A stretch of 64,000 bases of DNA, from assembly GCF_040239565.1 (NCBI RefSeq), contig NZ_JBEHWS010000004.1:124001-188000 (forward strand), read 5' to 3'. Source of the stretch: Fulvimarina sp040239565. GTDB taxonomy: Bacteria > Pseudomonadota > Alphaproteobacteria > Rhizobiales > Rhizobiaceae. Each line of letters starts with the position of its first letter. Within the stretch, counting starts at the first letter, position 1. Below are positions 9,122-18,000 of this stretch, piece by piece. A program made the position numbers and the translations under genes. The notes below the pieces were generated by a model, which made no database searches, had not been told where the DNA came from, and was given only the letters and a program-made list of their open reading frames with translations.

Positions 9122-9549
9122 TGGCCGAAGTCCCCGTTCTTCCATTCTTCGATCATATTGGCCGCATCGACCGCATTTTCCGCGAGCACCGCAACTTCCT
9201 CGATCATCGCATGTTCGCTCGACATCGCAGAGAGGGAGCCGAACAGTTCGTACCACTCCTCCCCATCGAACGAGACGATGCCGAAGGTCGACAGCGGCAC
9301 GAGCTTGTGGGTCGACAGGATCATCCGGTCGAACTCCTCGCGGCGCGGCAGATCACTGGCTTTCACGAGCGCGACGCTCGCCAAAACCTGGTCGCCGCTC
9401 GCAGTGACAAGGATGTCGAGATCGCCTTTCTCCTTGAGCGTGACGCGAAGCACGTCGGTTCCTTCGACGACGGAGACGTCGACATCGCCCAACTCGTCCG
9501 GGTCAGAGGCGAAGAGCTCGGTGAGGCTCGCGAGATTCCAGGGTTCCAC
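9118..9549 (-). CDS. DUF2170 protein (YjfI-like)
   Basis: 143 aa, small and acidic, without signal peptide or membrane segment. The motif MILSTHKLVPLSTFGI is typical of the DUF2170/YjfI family. The start is a GTG at 9549; no good ribosome-binding site is visible, so the start is uncertain. It is coupled by four bases to the PspA-family gene. In E. coli and many proteobacteria yjfI stands with yjfJ, a K+ channel, DUF2491, DUF350, DUF1190 and a glutathionylspermidine-synthase homologue, as here. The molecular function is unknown. Confidence 0.85.
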   Translation of the reverse strand: MEPWNLASLTELFASDPDELGDVDVSVVEGTDVLRVTLKEKGDLDILVTASGDQVLASVALVKASDLPRREEFDRMILSTHKLVPLSTFGIVSFDGEEWYELFGSLSAMSSEHAMIEEVAVLAENAVDAANMIEEWKNGDFGQ

Positions 9550-9683
9550 GTCAGGACGGCCTTTCTTGCAATCGGTTTCGAGACCGGTTTTACATCAGCC
9601 GCGAGGGCTTGTTCAATCGGAGCTCTCCCTAGGACAGCCATCGCGGCCCCGCCTAGATGGGGTGGCGGAACGAAGGATGCGAG

Positions 9684-10742
9684 ATGCCACTGTTCCTGAA
9701 GTTTGCGCGCCGCGCCTATATCGCGATCGCCGAGCTGACATGGGGCGCGGTCGTCTTCCTGTTCGTCGCTCACCTCTTCCTGTCCTACATCCTGCTCGCG
9801 CTCGTCGGAGAGGAGGGACTGACCGGTGACGCCGCGACCTACATCTACTATTACGGTGTCACCGCCACGACGGTCGGCTATGGTGATCTGTCACCGGTGG
9901 AGACGTCGGGACGACTGATCGCGACCGTCTTCGTCATTCCCGGCGCGATCGCGATCTTCACCGCCGTTCTCGGCAAGCTGCTCTCGGAGATCAGCGGCTT
10001 TTGGAGGAAAAGAATGCAGGGCGCAGGCGATTTCAGCTCCAGAAGCGGCCACATGATCGTTCTCGGCTGGCAGGACGGCTCCACCCAGCAGCTCCTCACC
10101 ATGCTCTCCGGCGAACGAACCAAGGACGAGGCCTATCCCGTTCTCGTCTCGCGCAGCCTGACGGAAAATCCGATGTCCGGCGAGATCGATTTCGTTCGCA
10201 GCGAGCGTCTCGCCGACCCCGATGCGCTGGAACGCGCCGGCTTGGCGGGAGCGCGCGGTGTCGTGGTGCGCGGAGAAAACGACGACGAGACGCTGGCTGC
10301 GGCTTTGGTCGCGGCCACGCTCAACGACCACATTCATGTCGTCGCGCATTTCGAATTCCAGCGAACGGCAGACATCGCCGCGCGGCAGACCGCGCGAATC
10401 GAGACGATCACCTCGCTATCGCCAGAGCTTCTGGTGCGCGCAGCGCGCGATCCCGGCTCCTCTCAGGTCGCGAAACTGCTACTTTCGGCAAGCACGGCCG
10501 ACACGGCATTTTCCATGGAGATGCCGAAAGGTCCTGCTCCGATTCGTTACGGCGATGCGCTGATCGGCCTGCGCCGCAGTTCGAGCGCCACGCTCGTCGG
10601 TATAGGGCGGAACGGCAAGGTGGATCTCAACTGCCCGGCTGAAACCGCGATCTCGTCTGGCGACACAATCTACTACATCAGCGATCATCGCCTCGATGCC
10701 GGCGCGATCGACTGGGCTGCAATGGAAGGAGCCGGCCGGTGA
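9684..10742 (+). CDS. Two-TM potassium channel with cytoplasmic RCK-like domain
   Basis: 352 aa from the ATG at 9684 (AAGGA 6 bases before). Two membrane segments at about 18-42 and 78-101 flank a pore loop whose selectivity filter TVGYGD (about 63-68) is perfect for K+. From about residue 121, SGHMIVLGWQDGSTQQLL opens a TrkA_N/RCK-like regulatory domain. It heads the plus-strand half of the Yjf-type module, and its stop overlaps the next gene (GTGA). Linkage of a K+ channel to PspA, DUF350 and a GspS-like ligase is a conserved but unexplained association, plausibly an envelope or ion stress response. Confidence 0.9.
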   Translation: MPLFLKFARRAYIAIAELTWGAVVFLFVAHLFLSYILLALVGEEGLTGDAATYIYYYGVTATTVGYGDLSPVETSGRLIATVFVIPGAIAIFTAVLGKLLSEISGFWRKRMQGAGDFSSRSGHMIVLGWQDGSTQQLLTMLSGERTKDEAYPVLVSRSLTENPMSGEIDFVRSERLADPDALERAGLAGARGVVVRGENDDETLAAALVAATLNDHIHVVAHFEFQRTADIAARQTARIETITSLSPELLVRAARDPGSSQVAKLLLSASTADTAFSMEMPKGPAPIRYGDALIGLRRSSSATLVGIGRNGKVDLNCPAETAISSGDTIYYISDHRLDAGAIDWAAMEGAGR

Positions 10743-11401
10743 TATTTTCAATATTCGGCAAGAAGGACTCGGACGCCGATCTTCCGGATGAACTCGGTCC
10801 TTTGGGCATCCCGATCGGTGGCGCGCTCGAACTCGATCTTCTGTCGCTCGAAGCCGATGCCTCGACCGGCCAGCCCGGCATGGCGCTCCCCGAAGGCGGC
10901 ACCTTCGTCTGTGTCGCCTACGGCGAGGCGAAGCTCGACGCCAACACCGTCCTATCTCGCTATTACGACGACGATGATCGCCTGCTTCAGGTGCTGTCCG
11001 CCAGCGGGCGCTACGGCGATACGATCGACGACATCAGCATCTACCATCCCTGGGACAGCGTCGTGCCTGCCGGGCAGAGCGAATGGGACCGCTGGATCGG
11101 ACCGCGCGGCATGGTGGGCGAAAGCCGCTACGATGCCGACGGCGTTCTCTTCGAGCGTTTCTGGGGAGCGGGCGAGGAGCGGGCCGATCTGGTGGAGTTC
11201 GTCGAGGATATCGATGACGGACATCGCAAGCGGGCGATTCACCAGACATGCATGCTCTATGCCCGACCACTTGGTCGAACTCAGGAAATGCTCCTGATCA
11301 ATGTCGAGCGCGAGTTATCGGCAGGCGCGTCCCGCCAAGGCGGTTCTATCGAATTTCTTCTCGGCTATGGCCTCGGCGCCGCCGATGTGAGACGCGTCTA
11401 G
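10739..11401 (+). CDS. DUF2491 protein (YjfK-like)
   Basis: 220 aa with a GTG start at 10739 overlapping the stop of the channel gene by four bases, a sign of translational coupling. It is soluble and acidic; it starts MIFSIFGKKDSDADLPDELG and has the segments SIYHPWDSVVPAGQSEWDRW and ERFWGAG seen in the DUF2491/YjfK family. Function unknown. Its position between the channel and DUF350 copies the yjfIJKLMC order. It may act as a cytoplasmic adaptor for the membrane components; this is only inference. Confidence 0.88.
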   Translation: MIFSIFGKKDSDADLPDELGPLGIPIGGALELDLLSLEADASTGQPGMALPEGGTFVCVAYGEAKLDANTVLSRYYDDDDRLLQVLSASGRYGDTIDDISIYHPWDSVVPAGQSEWDRWIGPRGMVGESRYDADGVLFERFWGAGEERADLVEFVEDIDDGHRKRAIHQTCMLYARPLGRTQEMLLINVERELSAGASRQGGSIEFLLGYGLGAADVRRV

Positions 11402-11455
11402 GCACACTTACGGCGGCAGACAAAGCCGCAATCAGGAAAAGAGACTGGAGAGACG

Positions 11456-11857
11456 ATGTTCGGTTACGTTTCGGGGCTGCCGAGTTTTCTGGCGTATTTC
11501 ATTCTGGGACTCGTGCTCTACGGTCTCTTTGCCGCGATCTACACCGCGCTCACGCCGCACAAGGAAGTGACGCTGATCCGCGAAGGCAACATGGCCGCGG
11601 TGGTCGCTTACCTCGGCGCGATCATCGGCTTCGGAATCGTTCTCTCTTCGGCGGCCGAGAATTCGATTGCGATCGTCGATTTTATCATCTGGGCGATCAT
11701 CGGCGTTCTCGTTCAAATCCTCGCCTTTTTCATCGCCTCCATGACCATGACGAAGCTGCATGAGCGGATCACAAAGGGCGAAATCGCGGCAGGTGTCTGG
11801 AGTGCCGGAAACTCGCTCGCGATCGGCCTGCTCAACGCAGCCTGCATGACCTACTGA
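11456..11857 (+). CDS. DUF350 membrane protein (YjfL-like)
   Basis: 133 aa with four predicted membrane segments (about 9-31, 47-66, 73-97 and 108-130), the layout of two tandem DUF350 hairpins. EGNMAAVVAYLGAIIGFGIVL and GVWSAGNSLAIGLLNAACMTY carry the conserved small-residue packing positions. GGAGAG precedes the ATG. DUF350 proteins are of unknown function and recur with PspA-family and GspS-like genes. Follows the DUF2491 gene by 54 bp; likely same operon. Confidence 0.9.
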   Translation: MFGYVSGLPSFLAYFILGLVLYGLFAAIYTALTPHKEVTLIREGNMAAVVAYLGAIIGFGIVLSSAAENSIAIVDFIIWAIIGVLVQILAFFIASMTMTKLHERITKGEIAAGVWSAGNSLAIGLLNAACMTY

Positions 11858-11870
11858 GGAGGATAGAGCG

Positions 11871-12443
11871 ATGAGACAGCGGAAGATCGGGGCTCGCCCC
11901 CCTCTCCTCACCCTCGGCACAATCGCCGCCACCGGCATGGTTCTCTCAGGATGCGGTGAGGACCCGCCCAGCGAAGCCTTGTACTCGACACCGACGGAAT
12001 GCGCCCAATCGGGCGTAGACCTTCAGATCTGTGAGGCCGAATACCAGCAGGCCCTGCAGGCGCATCTGCAGAACGCACCCCGCTTCGATGGTCAGGCCGC
12101 GTGCGAAGCGGAATACGGTGAAGGGCGGTGTCTGTCGTCAAGCAACGTCACGGGCCAGCAGACCAGCGACGGCACGGGCTCGTTCTTCATTCCGTTCATG
12201 ACGGGCTATCTCGTATCCTCGGCCATCGGAAATCTGGCGAGCTACGCTGCCTACCGGAATTATCGCGCTTCGCCGTCCTACACATATTCGCCGCCGATCT
12301 ACCGCACGCGCGGCGGACAGACGGTGACAAGTTCGGTTCAGGGCGGCCAGCGAGTGTCGCGTCCGGTCAACGTCAACACGCGCACCGTCTCGCGCTCTGG
12401 CTTCGGCGGACGTTCGTCCTCGCGCGGCTTCTTCGGAAGCTGA
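11871..12443 (+). CDS. DUF1190 lipoprotein (YjfM-like)
   Basis: 190 aa. A lipoprotein signal runs to the lipobox LSGC, with Cys28 the expected lipidated residue. After it come CEAEYQQAL and CEAEYGEGRC repeats, a short hydrophobic stretch (FIPFMTGYLVSSAIGNL) and a Ser/Arg/Gly-rich tail ending SRGFFGS. This matches the DUF1190/YjfM family. A strong GAGGAGGA site precedes the ATG, 13 bp after the DUF350 gene. Probably anchored at the periplasmic side of a membrane. Function unknown. Confidence 0.87.
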   Translation: MRQRKIGARPPLLTLGTIAATGMVLSGCGEDPPSEALYSTPTECAQSGVDLQICEAEYQQALQAHLQNAPRFDGQAACEAEYGEGRCLSSSNVTGQQTSDGTGSFFIPFMTGYLVSSAIGNLASYAAYRNYRASPSYTYSPPIYRTRGGQTVTSSVQGGQRVSRPVNVNTRTVSRSGFGGRSSSRGFFGS

Positions 12444-12449
12444 CCGCAA

Positions 12450-13607
12450 GTGCAGCGGATCAGTCTGCCGGAACGCGAGAACTGGCGCGAAAAAGCCGAA
12501 GCCGTGGGCTTCGGCTTTCACGAGATGTACGGCGAGCCCTATTGGCTCGACGATGCTGCCTACGTCTTCACGCTGGCGGAGATCGAGGAAGCGATCGAAG
12601 ATCCGAGCGCGGAACTCCATCAGATGTGCATGGAGGTCGCCGCCGACGTCATCCGCGATACGGCAATGATGACGAAGCTCGCGATCCCCGAGCCGATGCA
12701 GGACCTCGTCCGCCGCTCCTTCGAGGATCGGGAGCGCCATCTCTACGGCCGGTTCGATCTCGCCTATGACGGGACGGGCCCCGCCAAGCTTCTTGAATAC
12801 AATGCGGACACACCGACCTCGATATTCGAGTCGGCCTATTTCCAGTACAACTGGCTGACCGACAATGTTGAACGGGGCGTGCTGCCTGAGGACGCCGACC
12901 AGTTCAACGCCATTCAGGAAACGCTGATCGAGGCTTTCCGGAAATTCTCGAACGAACCGATATTCCACTTCGCCGCCTATACCGAAAGCGACGAGGATCG
13001 CGGCACCGCTGCCTATCTGATGGACTGCGCCATCCAGGCTGGCCATCGCACCGAACTTCTCGACATGCGCGAAATCGGCGTCGACGAGCAGGGCCGCTAC
13101 ACGGACATGCAGGACCGGACGATCGAGCTCTGCTTCAAGCTTTATCCTTGGGAAGACATGCTGCGCGAGCCCTTCGCCGAGCATCTGCCGCACTCGCAGA
13201 CGCAGTTCGTCGAGCCGCCCTGGAAGGCGATTCTCTCCAACAAGGGCCTGCTGCCACTCCTCTGGGAGCGGTTCCCCGGCCATCCCAATCTGCTGCCGGC
13301 TTATTTCTCCGATGATCCGCGCGCGGCAGAGATGAAGAACGCCGTCAAGAAACCGCTCCATTCGCGCGAAGGCGAAAACATTACCTTCATCGAAGCGGGC
13401 GTAGAGACGGAAGTCTCGGACGGCAGCTATGGCGAGGGAGGCTTTATCGTCCAGGAGATGACACGGCTGTTCGAGAAGGATGGCAATTATGCCGTTCTCG
13501 GCACCTGGATTGTCGGCGACACCTGCTGCGGCCTTGGCATGCGCGAGGACCGGAGCCGCATCACCCGCAACCTGTCACGTTTCATTCCGCACGCGATCGT
13601 CGGATAG
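12450..13607 (+). CDS. Glutathionylspermidine-synthase-family ATP-grasp ligase (YjfC-like)
   Basis: 385 aa with a GTG start at 12450 (GGAAG upstream), six bases after the DUF1190 stop. The family signatures include FHEMYGEPYWLDDAAYVF, GRFDLAYDGTGPAKLLEYNADTP and the C-terminal GGFIVQEMTRL and IVGDTCCGLGMRED. It has only the synthetase domain; the N-terminal amidase of E. coli Gsp is absent, so it is closer to YgiC/YjfC. The reaction would be ATP-dependent amide bond formation between a glutamyl/glycyl peptide and an amine; the real substrate is unknown. It closes the Yjf-type operon. Confidence 0.9.
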   Translation: MQRISLPERENWREKAEAVGFGFHEMYGEPYWLDDAAYVFTLAEIEEAIEDPSAELHQMCMEVAADVIRDTAMMTKLAIPEPMQDLVRRSFEDRERHLYGRFDLAYDGTGPAKLLEYNADTPTSIFESAYFQYNWLTDNVERGVLPEDADQFNAIQETLIEAFRKFSNEPIFHFAAYTESDEDRGTAAYLMDCAIQAGHRTELLDMREIGVDEQGRYTDMQDRTIELCFKLYPWEDMLREPFAEHLPHSQTQFVEPPWKAILSNKGLLPLLWERFPGHPNLLPAYFSDDPRAAEMKNAVKKPLHSREGENITFIEAGVETEVSDGSYGEGGFIVQEMTRLFEKDGNYAVLGTWIVGDTCCGLGMREDRSRITRNLSRFIPHAIVG

Positions 13608-13631
13608 CGACGGCTGGCACAGAAACGCAAA

Positions 13632-13660
13632 AGGCCGGCGCCTTCGAAAGGCACCGGCCT
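13632..13660. terminator. Bidirectional stem-loop between converging genes
   Basis: AGGCCGGCGCCT (13632-13643) pairs with AGGCACCGGCCT (13649-13660) with one mismatch around a short TCGAA loop. Read on the minus strand the stem is followed by TTTTGCG, on the plus strand by CGGTTTGG, so it can end both the ligase and the aminotransferase transcripts. Confidence 0.7.
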
Positions 13661-13686
13661 CGGTTTGGTTTGACTGAGCGGACCGC

Positions 13687-14916
13687 TTATCCGTTGAGAG
13701 TGCTCTTCAGTTCGGCAACGGCTGCATCGACGTCCGTCTTGCAGTCGAAGCGGTTCAGCATGTCGCCAAAGCGGCTGACGATCTCGGTCAACTGGGCTTC
13801 CGAAAGAAGGTTCAGGATACCGACGCGGATCTGGGTCGGTTCCGAGAGCGTCGGCCAGATGCAGAAGTTCTCAGCGCGGCACTTGTTGACGAAATCCTTC
13901 TCCTGGCCCTTCAGCTGATCCGGCAGATCGAGGACGAGAAGGCTCGTCATGTTGGACGTAACGTTGCAGCCCATTTTGGTAAGAGCAGCGTTAAGCGCCT
14001 TTTCCGCCCTCCGATACTTCTCCGCGCGCTGCAGCATGCCGTCTTCCAGAACCATACGGAGCGCTTCGTGGAAGCTCGCGACTGCATAGGGAGAATGAGT
14101 GCGGTGATAGCTGCCTTTTTCGACGTCTTGCCCGTCGATGATTGCCCAATGGCGCGCTTCCATGATCGGGTGATGCACGAAGCATCGGCCACCGACTTTC
14201 TTCAGCTCCTCGATATATTTGTCCGAGAAGGTGACCGGCGCATAGGTCAGCGGCAGGGCCATGACGCCTTTTTGCGGGCACGAAGCCCAACCATGAATGC
14301 CGGGATAGTCGTCGGCCCTGAACTCGGCGATACCGAGGGAGGATACGGCATCGACGAGGCCCATGACGCCGTGCTTTTCGCAGGCATCACTGAACCCTTT
14401 GATATCATTGACGCGGCCGGATCCGGTTTCCCAATGGGCCATTGCCGCCCATTTCGGCTTGTGCTCGCCGAGCGCCTTGTCGACGATCTCGCCGGTCACG
14501 GACTCGCCGTGCGGAACCTTGATCGTGATGACCGAAGCCGCCTTCGGATCGAGCGAGTTCGCCGCGAGTTCCTCGGCGGTCGCGCCCTTCATGCGCACTG
14601 AAAGCTCGTCAATCCCGGAGAATGTGCCGTTGACGAAGAGTACGATCTTTTCGCCTGGATGAACGACGCTGAACATCATGTCGAGCGCGGACCAGCCCGT
14701 ACCGGCGCAGGCGAAGGTGTGAACGTTGTTCGTACCCCAGATTTCGCGGAGCATCTTCTTCGACTCGATCATGCCCCGCAGCACGTCCGGGTTCATGTGA
14801 TCGGCGACGCCCTGGTCGTGATAGGCATCAAGAACGCGCTGCGCCGTGTTGCCCGGCCCGGGACCGGCCGCGATCGTATCGGGAATCTTCAGTTCCGGAA
14901 AAACTGGTGCATTCAT
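13687..14916 (-). CDS. Class V PLP aminotransferase (alanine-glyoxylate type)
   Basis: 409 aa from the ATG at 14916 behind a GGAGG site; the longer frame upstream lacks similarity. AAGPGPGNTAQRVLDA at the N terminus, LVDAVSSLGIAEF (PLP-binding Asp) and CPQKGVMALPL (Schiff-base Lys) define a class V fold type I aminotransferase of the alanine-glyoxylate/serine-pyruvate group. The exact amino donor cannot be read from sequence. It follows a HAD hydrolase gene by 185 bp on the same strand, next to a peptide importer. Confidence 0.87.
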   Translation of the reverse strand: MNAPVFPELKIPDTIAAGPGPGNTAQRVLDAYHDQGVADHMNPDVLRGMIESKKMLREIWGTNNVHTFACAGTGWSALDMMFSVVHPGEKIVLFVNGTFSGIDELSVRMKGATAEELAANSLDPKAASVITIKVPHGESVTGEIVDKALGEHKPKWAAMAHWETGSGRVNDIKGFSDACEKHGVMGLVDAVSSLGIAEFRADDYPGIHGWASCPQKGVMALPLTYAPVTFSDKYIEELKKVGGRCFVHHPIMEARHWAIIDGQDVEKGSYHRTHSPYAVASFHEALRMVLEDGMLQRAEKYRRAEKALNAALTKMGCNVTSNMTSLLVLDLPDQLKGQEKDFVNKCRAENFCIWPTLSEPTQIRVGILNLLSEAQLTEIVSRFGDMLNRFDCKTDVDAAVAELKSTLNG

Positions 14917-15101
14917 GATGAGGCTCCTCCCATTCGGTTCAACACGATGCTGGACGAATCTGCGCGATCCGCGGCGTGTACTCTCCCACACCTGATCCCA
15001 GCGCCATTGCCTCCGGATATAGGGCAGACGCGAAATTCCGGCCCACACCCGAACGACGACAAAAAACCTACCCGCACTGGCAGGGCTCAAAAGGAAAACG
15101 G

Positions 15102-15956
15102 CTACTCGCCGTCTTTCTGGCCGAGCCTCGAAAGCGCAATGCGCGAGGCGATCGACTGCACCGCATAGGTCAGCGACTGCATCATCTCCCCGCCTTCCGC
15201 ATAGCTCGCGGGTGCGAGATTGGTCGGGCGCTGGCGGGCATGCATGGATTTCGCGCCTGCGAAGCCGCCATTTTGCCGCACGGCGATCGCGATGCCGCCA
15301 TTGGCTTCCACATACTGAAAGGCCTGAAGATCGGAAGCGCCGTCGCCGACGAAGATCATCTGGTTGGGAGGGACGGCCTTGTCCTCGTCCGAGACTGCCT
15401 TCGTCGTCGACTCCGGTGCGTTCGAACCATGGATGCTGAAGCCCTTGGACAGGGCTTCCATGTATCGCGCCTTTTCCGGATGGGTGAGCGCCCGCTTGAT
15501 GAAGACCGCCTCGCCGTTTTCATCGAAATGAAGCGACGAACCCCAGATGCGTTCGAAGCAGCCCTTGATGGCCGTGTGTTCGATGATGTCGACATAACCC
15601 GACGAGATGACCGTGAAATCGACCTCCACGCCGGGTGCAACCTCCCGAGCCGCCGCCCGGATACGCTCGGGCATCGAGGTGACCTCGTCGTAGAGTTCGA
15701 TTTGCGCGGCCGCTTGCCGCAACACATCGCGTGTCAGCGGCTTGCCGCGCTCGCGCCCGGCCTTGATCAGCGCATAGGCGCGGGCGTTGATCGTGTCCCA
15801 GGTGTCGTCGTCGAGCGGGTCCCGATAGTTGCCATACCAGTCGTCGGCATCCAGGCCCATCGCCTTCACGAGAACCTCGATCGACGACTCCGCCAGCGTT
15901 TCGTCGAAATCGAAGGCGAGCGCGATGCGGTTGTGGAGCGGTCTTGTGACTTGCAT
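15102..15956 (-). CDS. HAD-superfamily hydrolase
   Basis: 284 aa from the ATG at 15956 (GAAGGG upstream; an upstream in-frame ATG at 15980 lacks a ribosome-binding site). HAD motif I is DFDETLAES near the N terminus, motif II the SSGY segment, and motif IV is MIFVGDGASDLQAF. This is a haloacid-dehalogenase-type phosphatase of unknown substrate. It stands between the aminotransferase and the peptide ABC importer, all on the minus strand, but spacing (96 and 185 bp) does not prove one operon. Confidence 0.85.
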   Translation of the reverse strand: MQVTRPLHNRIALAFDFDETLAESSIEVLVKAMGLDADDWYGNYRDPLDDDTWDTINARAYALIKAGRERGKPLTRDVLRQAAAQIELYDEVTSMPERIRAAAREVAPGVEVDFTVISSGYVDIIEHTAIKGCFERIWGSSLHFDENGEAVFIKRALTHPEKARYMEALSKGFSIHGSNAPESTTKAVSDEDKAVPPNQMIFVGDGASDLQAFQYVEANGGIAIAVRQNGGFAGAKSMHARQRPTNLAPASYAEGGEMMQSLTYAVQSIASRIALSRLGQKDGE

Positions 15957-16052
15957 GGATGGCCCTTCGGTTCCGAACATCGGTTCGGTATCAAAAGAGG
16001 GTCACCGGGAAGATCGGCAAGCGCGCAAATGCCGCAGGCACGGAGCTTGGGG

Positions 16053-17024
16053 TCAGATGCGACCTTCGTCCACGGCGAAACATGCGACCCGCGTCGGGCC
16101 ATGCTCAGTAAGCACCGGGCGCTCTGTCCGGCAGCGCTCATTGGCGTGCGGGCAGCGCGGATTGAAGGAGCAGCCGGGCGGCGGATCGAAAGGCGACGGC
16201 AGTTCGCCGGTTAGACGGATGCGCTCGCCGCGATCGTCAGGGTTCGTCGCCGGCGTCGCCGAGAGAAGCGCCTTCGTATAGGGGTGCTTCGGCTCCGAAT
16301 AGAGCGCGGCTTTTGGCGCGATCTCGACCGGGCGGCCGAGATACATGACTAGCACCCGGTCCGCCACATGCTTCACCACCGAAAGATCGTGGCTGATGAA
16401 GATGTAGGTGAGCTTCAGCCGGTCCTGCAGATCGGCCAAGAGGTTGAGAACCGAGGCCTGGATCGAGACGTCGAGCGCCGAGACCGGCTCGTCGAGGACG
16501 AGGATCTTCGGGTCGAGGATCAGCGCCCGTGCGATCGCGATGCGTTGGCGCTGACCCCCGGAGAACATATGCGGATAGCGGTCGTAGTGCTCCGGACGGA
16601 GGCCTACCTGTGCCAGCATATCCTCCGCCTTCTCGCGCCGCTCCGCCCGCGAAAGCTTGGTGTTGATCTTGAGCGGCTCCTCGATGATGGCGCCAACCTT
16701 CTGGCGCGGGTTGAGCGCGCCATAGGGGTTCTGGAAGACGATCTGAACCGTAGAGCGCAGGCGTTTGACATCGCTTGAACGGCCGGCCGAAACATTGATG
16801 CCGTCAATCGTGAGATGGCCCTCGGTCGGCTCCTCGATCATGGTCAGGATGCGGGCAAGCGTCGACTTCCCACAGCCGGACTCGCCAACGATTGCGAGGG
16901 TCTCGCCCTCCTCGACCGTAAAGCTAGCGTCCTTAACAGCTTTCAGGCCGGCCGCTTTCGCGAAGAGCCCGCGCTTGACCTCGTAAACCTGGCTGACGCC
17001 GTCGGCGGAGACGATCGCGCTCAT
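16053..17024 (-). CDS. dppF: Dipeptide/oligopeptide ABC importer, ATP-binding protein (DppF type)
   Basis: 323 aa from the ATG at 17024, which overlaps the stop of the previous ATPase gene (ATGA) and has GAGGAGAAA upstream. Walker A is GESGCGKST, the ABC signature is FSGGQRQRIAIARAL, and Walker B is ILVLDEPVSALD. The C-terminal CSFNPRCPHANERC cluster is the Cys motif of the oligopeptide-transporter C-terminal domain, which can bind an iron-sulfur cluster in some members. It forms the ATPase heterodimer with the upstream gene and powers uptake through the two permeases. Confidence 0.92.
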   Translation of the reverse strand: MSAIVSADGVSQVYEVKRGLFAKAAGLKAVKDASFTVEEGETLAIVGESGCGKSTLARILTMIEEPTEGHLTIDGINVSAGRSSDVKRLRSTVQIVFQNPYGALNPRQKVGAIIEEPLKINTKLSRAERREKAEDMLAQVGLRPEHYDRYPHMFSGGQRQRIAIARALILDPKILVLDEPVSALDVSIQASVLNLLADLQDRLKLTYIFISHDLSVVKHVADRVLVMYLGRPVEIAPKAALYSEPKHPYTKALLSATPATNPDDRGERIRLTGELPSPFDPPPGCSFNPRCPHANERCRTERPVLTEHGPTRVACFAVDEGRI

Positions 17025-17995
17025 GCCGCTTTCTCCTCGGTGTTCAGAGGATAGTGGCAGAGCGCTTGTCCCAGCGCCTTGCTCTGATGCGGCGGCTCGA
17101 CGTTGCGGCACTTGTCATCCGCGCGTGAACAGCGCGGATTGAAGAGGCAGCCGTTAGGACGATCCCCCTGCCCCGGCACGACGCCGGGGATCGTCGGCAG
17201 ACGGTCTCCGGTCGCCCTCTCCGGAATGGCCGACAGGAGCGCTGCAGTATAGGGATGATGCGGTTCGTCGAAGAGGGTCTCGACCGGCTGGCGTTCCACC
17301 TGCTGGCCGGCATATTGCACGACGACGCGATGAGCGGTTTCGGCGACGACGCCCATATCATGGGTGATCAGCACCATCGCCATGCCGTGGTCTTTCTGGA
17401 GATCGACGAGCAGATCGAGGATCTGAGCCTGGATGGTGACGTCCAGCGCCGTCGTAGGCTCGTCGGCGATGAGGAGTTTCGGCTGGCAGGCTGTCGCCAT
17501 CGCGATCATCACGCGCTGGCTCATGCCGCCGGATAGCTGGTGTGGGAAGGCCGAGAGCCTGCGTTCCGGTTCCGGCAAGCCGACCGATTCGAGCAGTTCG
17601 ATCGCCCGCTTTTGCCGCGCCTTGCGATCTAAGCCGAGATGGATGCGCAGCGTTTCCTTGATCTGAAAGCCGACGGTGAAGCACGGATTGAGGGAACTCA
17701 TCGGCTCCTGGAAGATCATCGACATCTCCGCACCGATCAGCTTGCGCCGCTCGCGCCCGCTCATCTTTCGAAGATCATGGTTTTCGAAGGAGAGCTCGTC
17801 GGCTGTCACGGTCGCGCTCGGCGGCAGGAGCCCCATCAGCGCCAGCATCGCGACCGATTTGCCGGACCCGGATTCGCCGACGATGCCGAGGATCTCGCCT
17901 TTGTCCACGGCGAGATCGAAACCATCGACCGCTTTGAACGGTCCGGACGCCGTATCGAAAGTGACTGTGAGATTGCGGATCGTGAGGAGAGACAT
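17021..17995 (-). CDS. dppD: Dipeptide/oligopeptide ABC importer, ATP-binding protein (DppD type)
   Basis: 324 aa from the ATG at 17995, five bases after the permease stop. Walker A is GESGSGKSV, the signature LSGGMSQRVMIAMA, Walker B LLIADEPTTALD. The C-terminal CLFNPRCSRADDKC segment matches the oligopeptide/dipeptide transporter extension. Paired with the DppF-type ATPase. A much longer in-frame extension upstream lies inside the permease gene and is not plausible. Confidence 0.92.
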   Translation of the reverse strand: MSLLTIRNLTVTFDTASGPFKAVDGFDLAVDKGEILGIVGESGSGKSVAMLALMGLLPPSATVTADELSFENHDLRKMSGRERRKLIGAEMSMIFQEPMSSLNPCFTVGFQIKETLRIHLGLDRKARQKRAIELLESVGLPEPERRLSAFPHQLSGGMSQRVMIAMATACQPKLLIADEPTTALDVTIQAQILDLLVDLQKDHGMAMVLITHDMGVVAETAHRVVVQYAGQQVERQPVETLFDEPHHPYTAALLSAIPERATGDRLPTIPGVVPGQGDRPNGCLFNPRCSRADDKCRNVEPPHQSKALGQALCHYPLNTEEKAA

Positions 17996-18000
17996 GACTA

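Noticed and set aside
12138..13361. A 407-codon minus-strand frame opposite the GspS-like and DUF1190 genes
   Set aside because: Long antisense frames are expected in high-GC DNA. The plus-strand genes have clear motifs, coupling and ribosome-binding sites.
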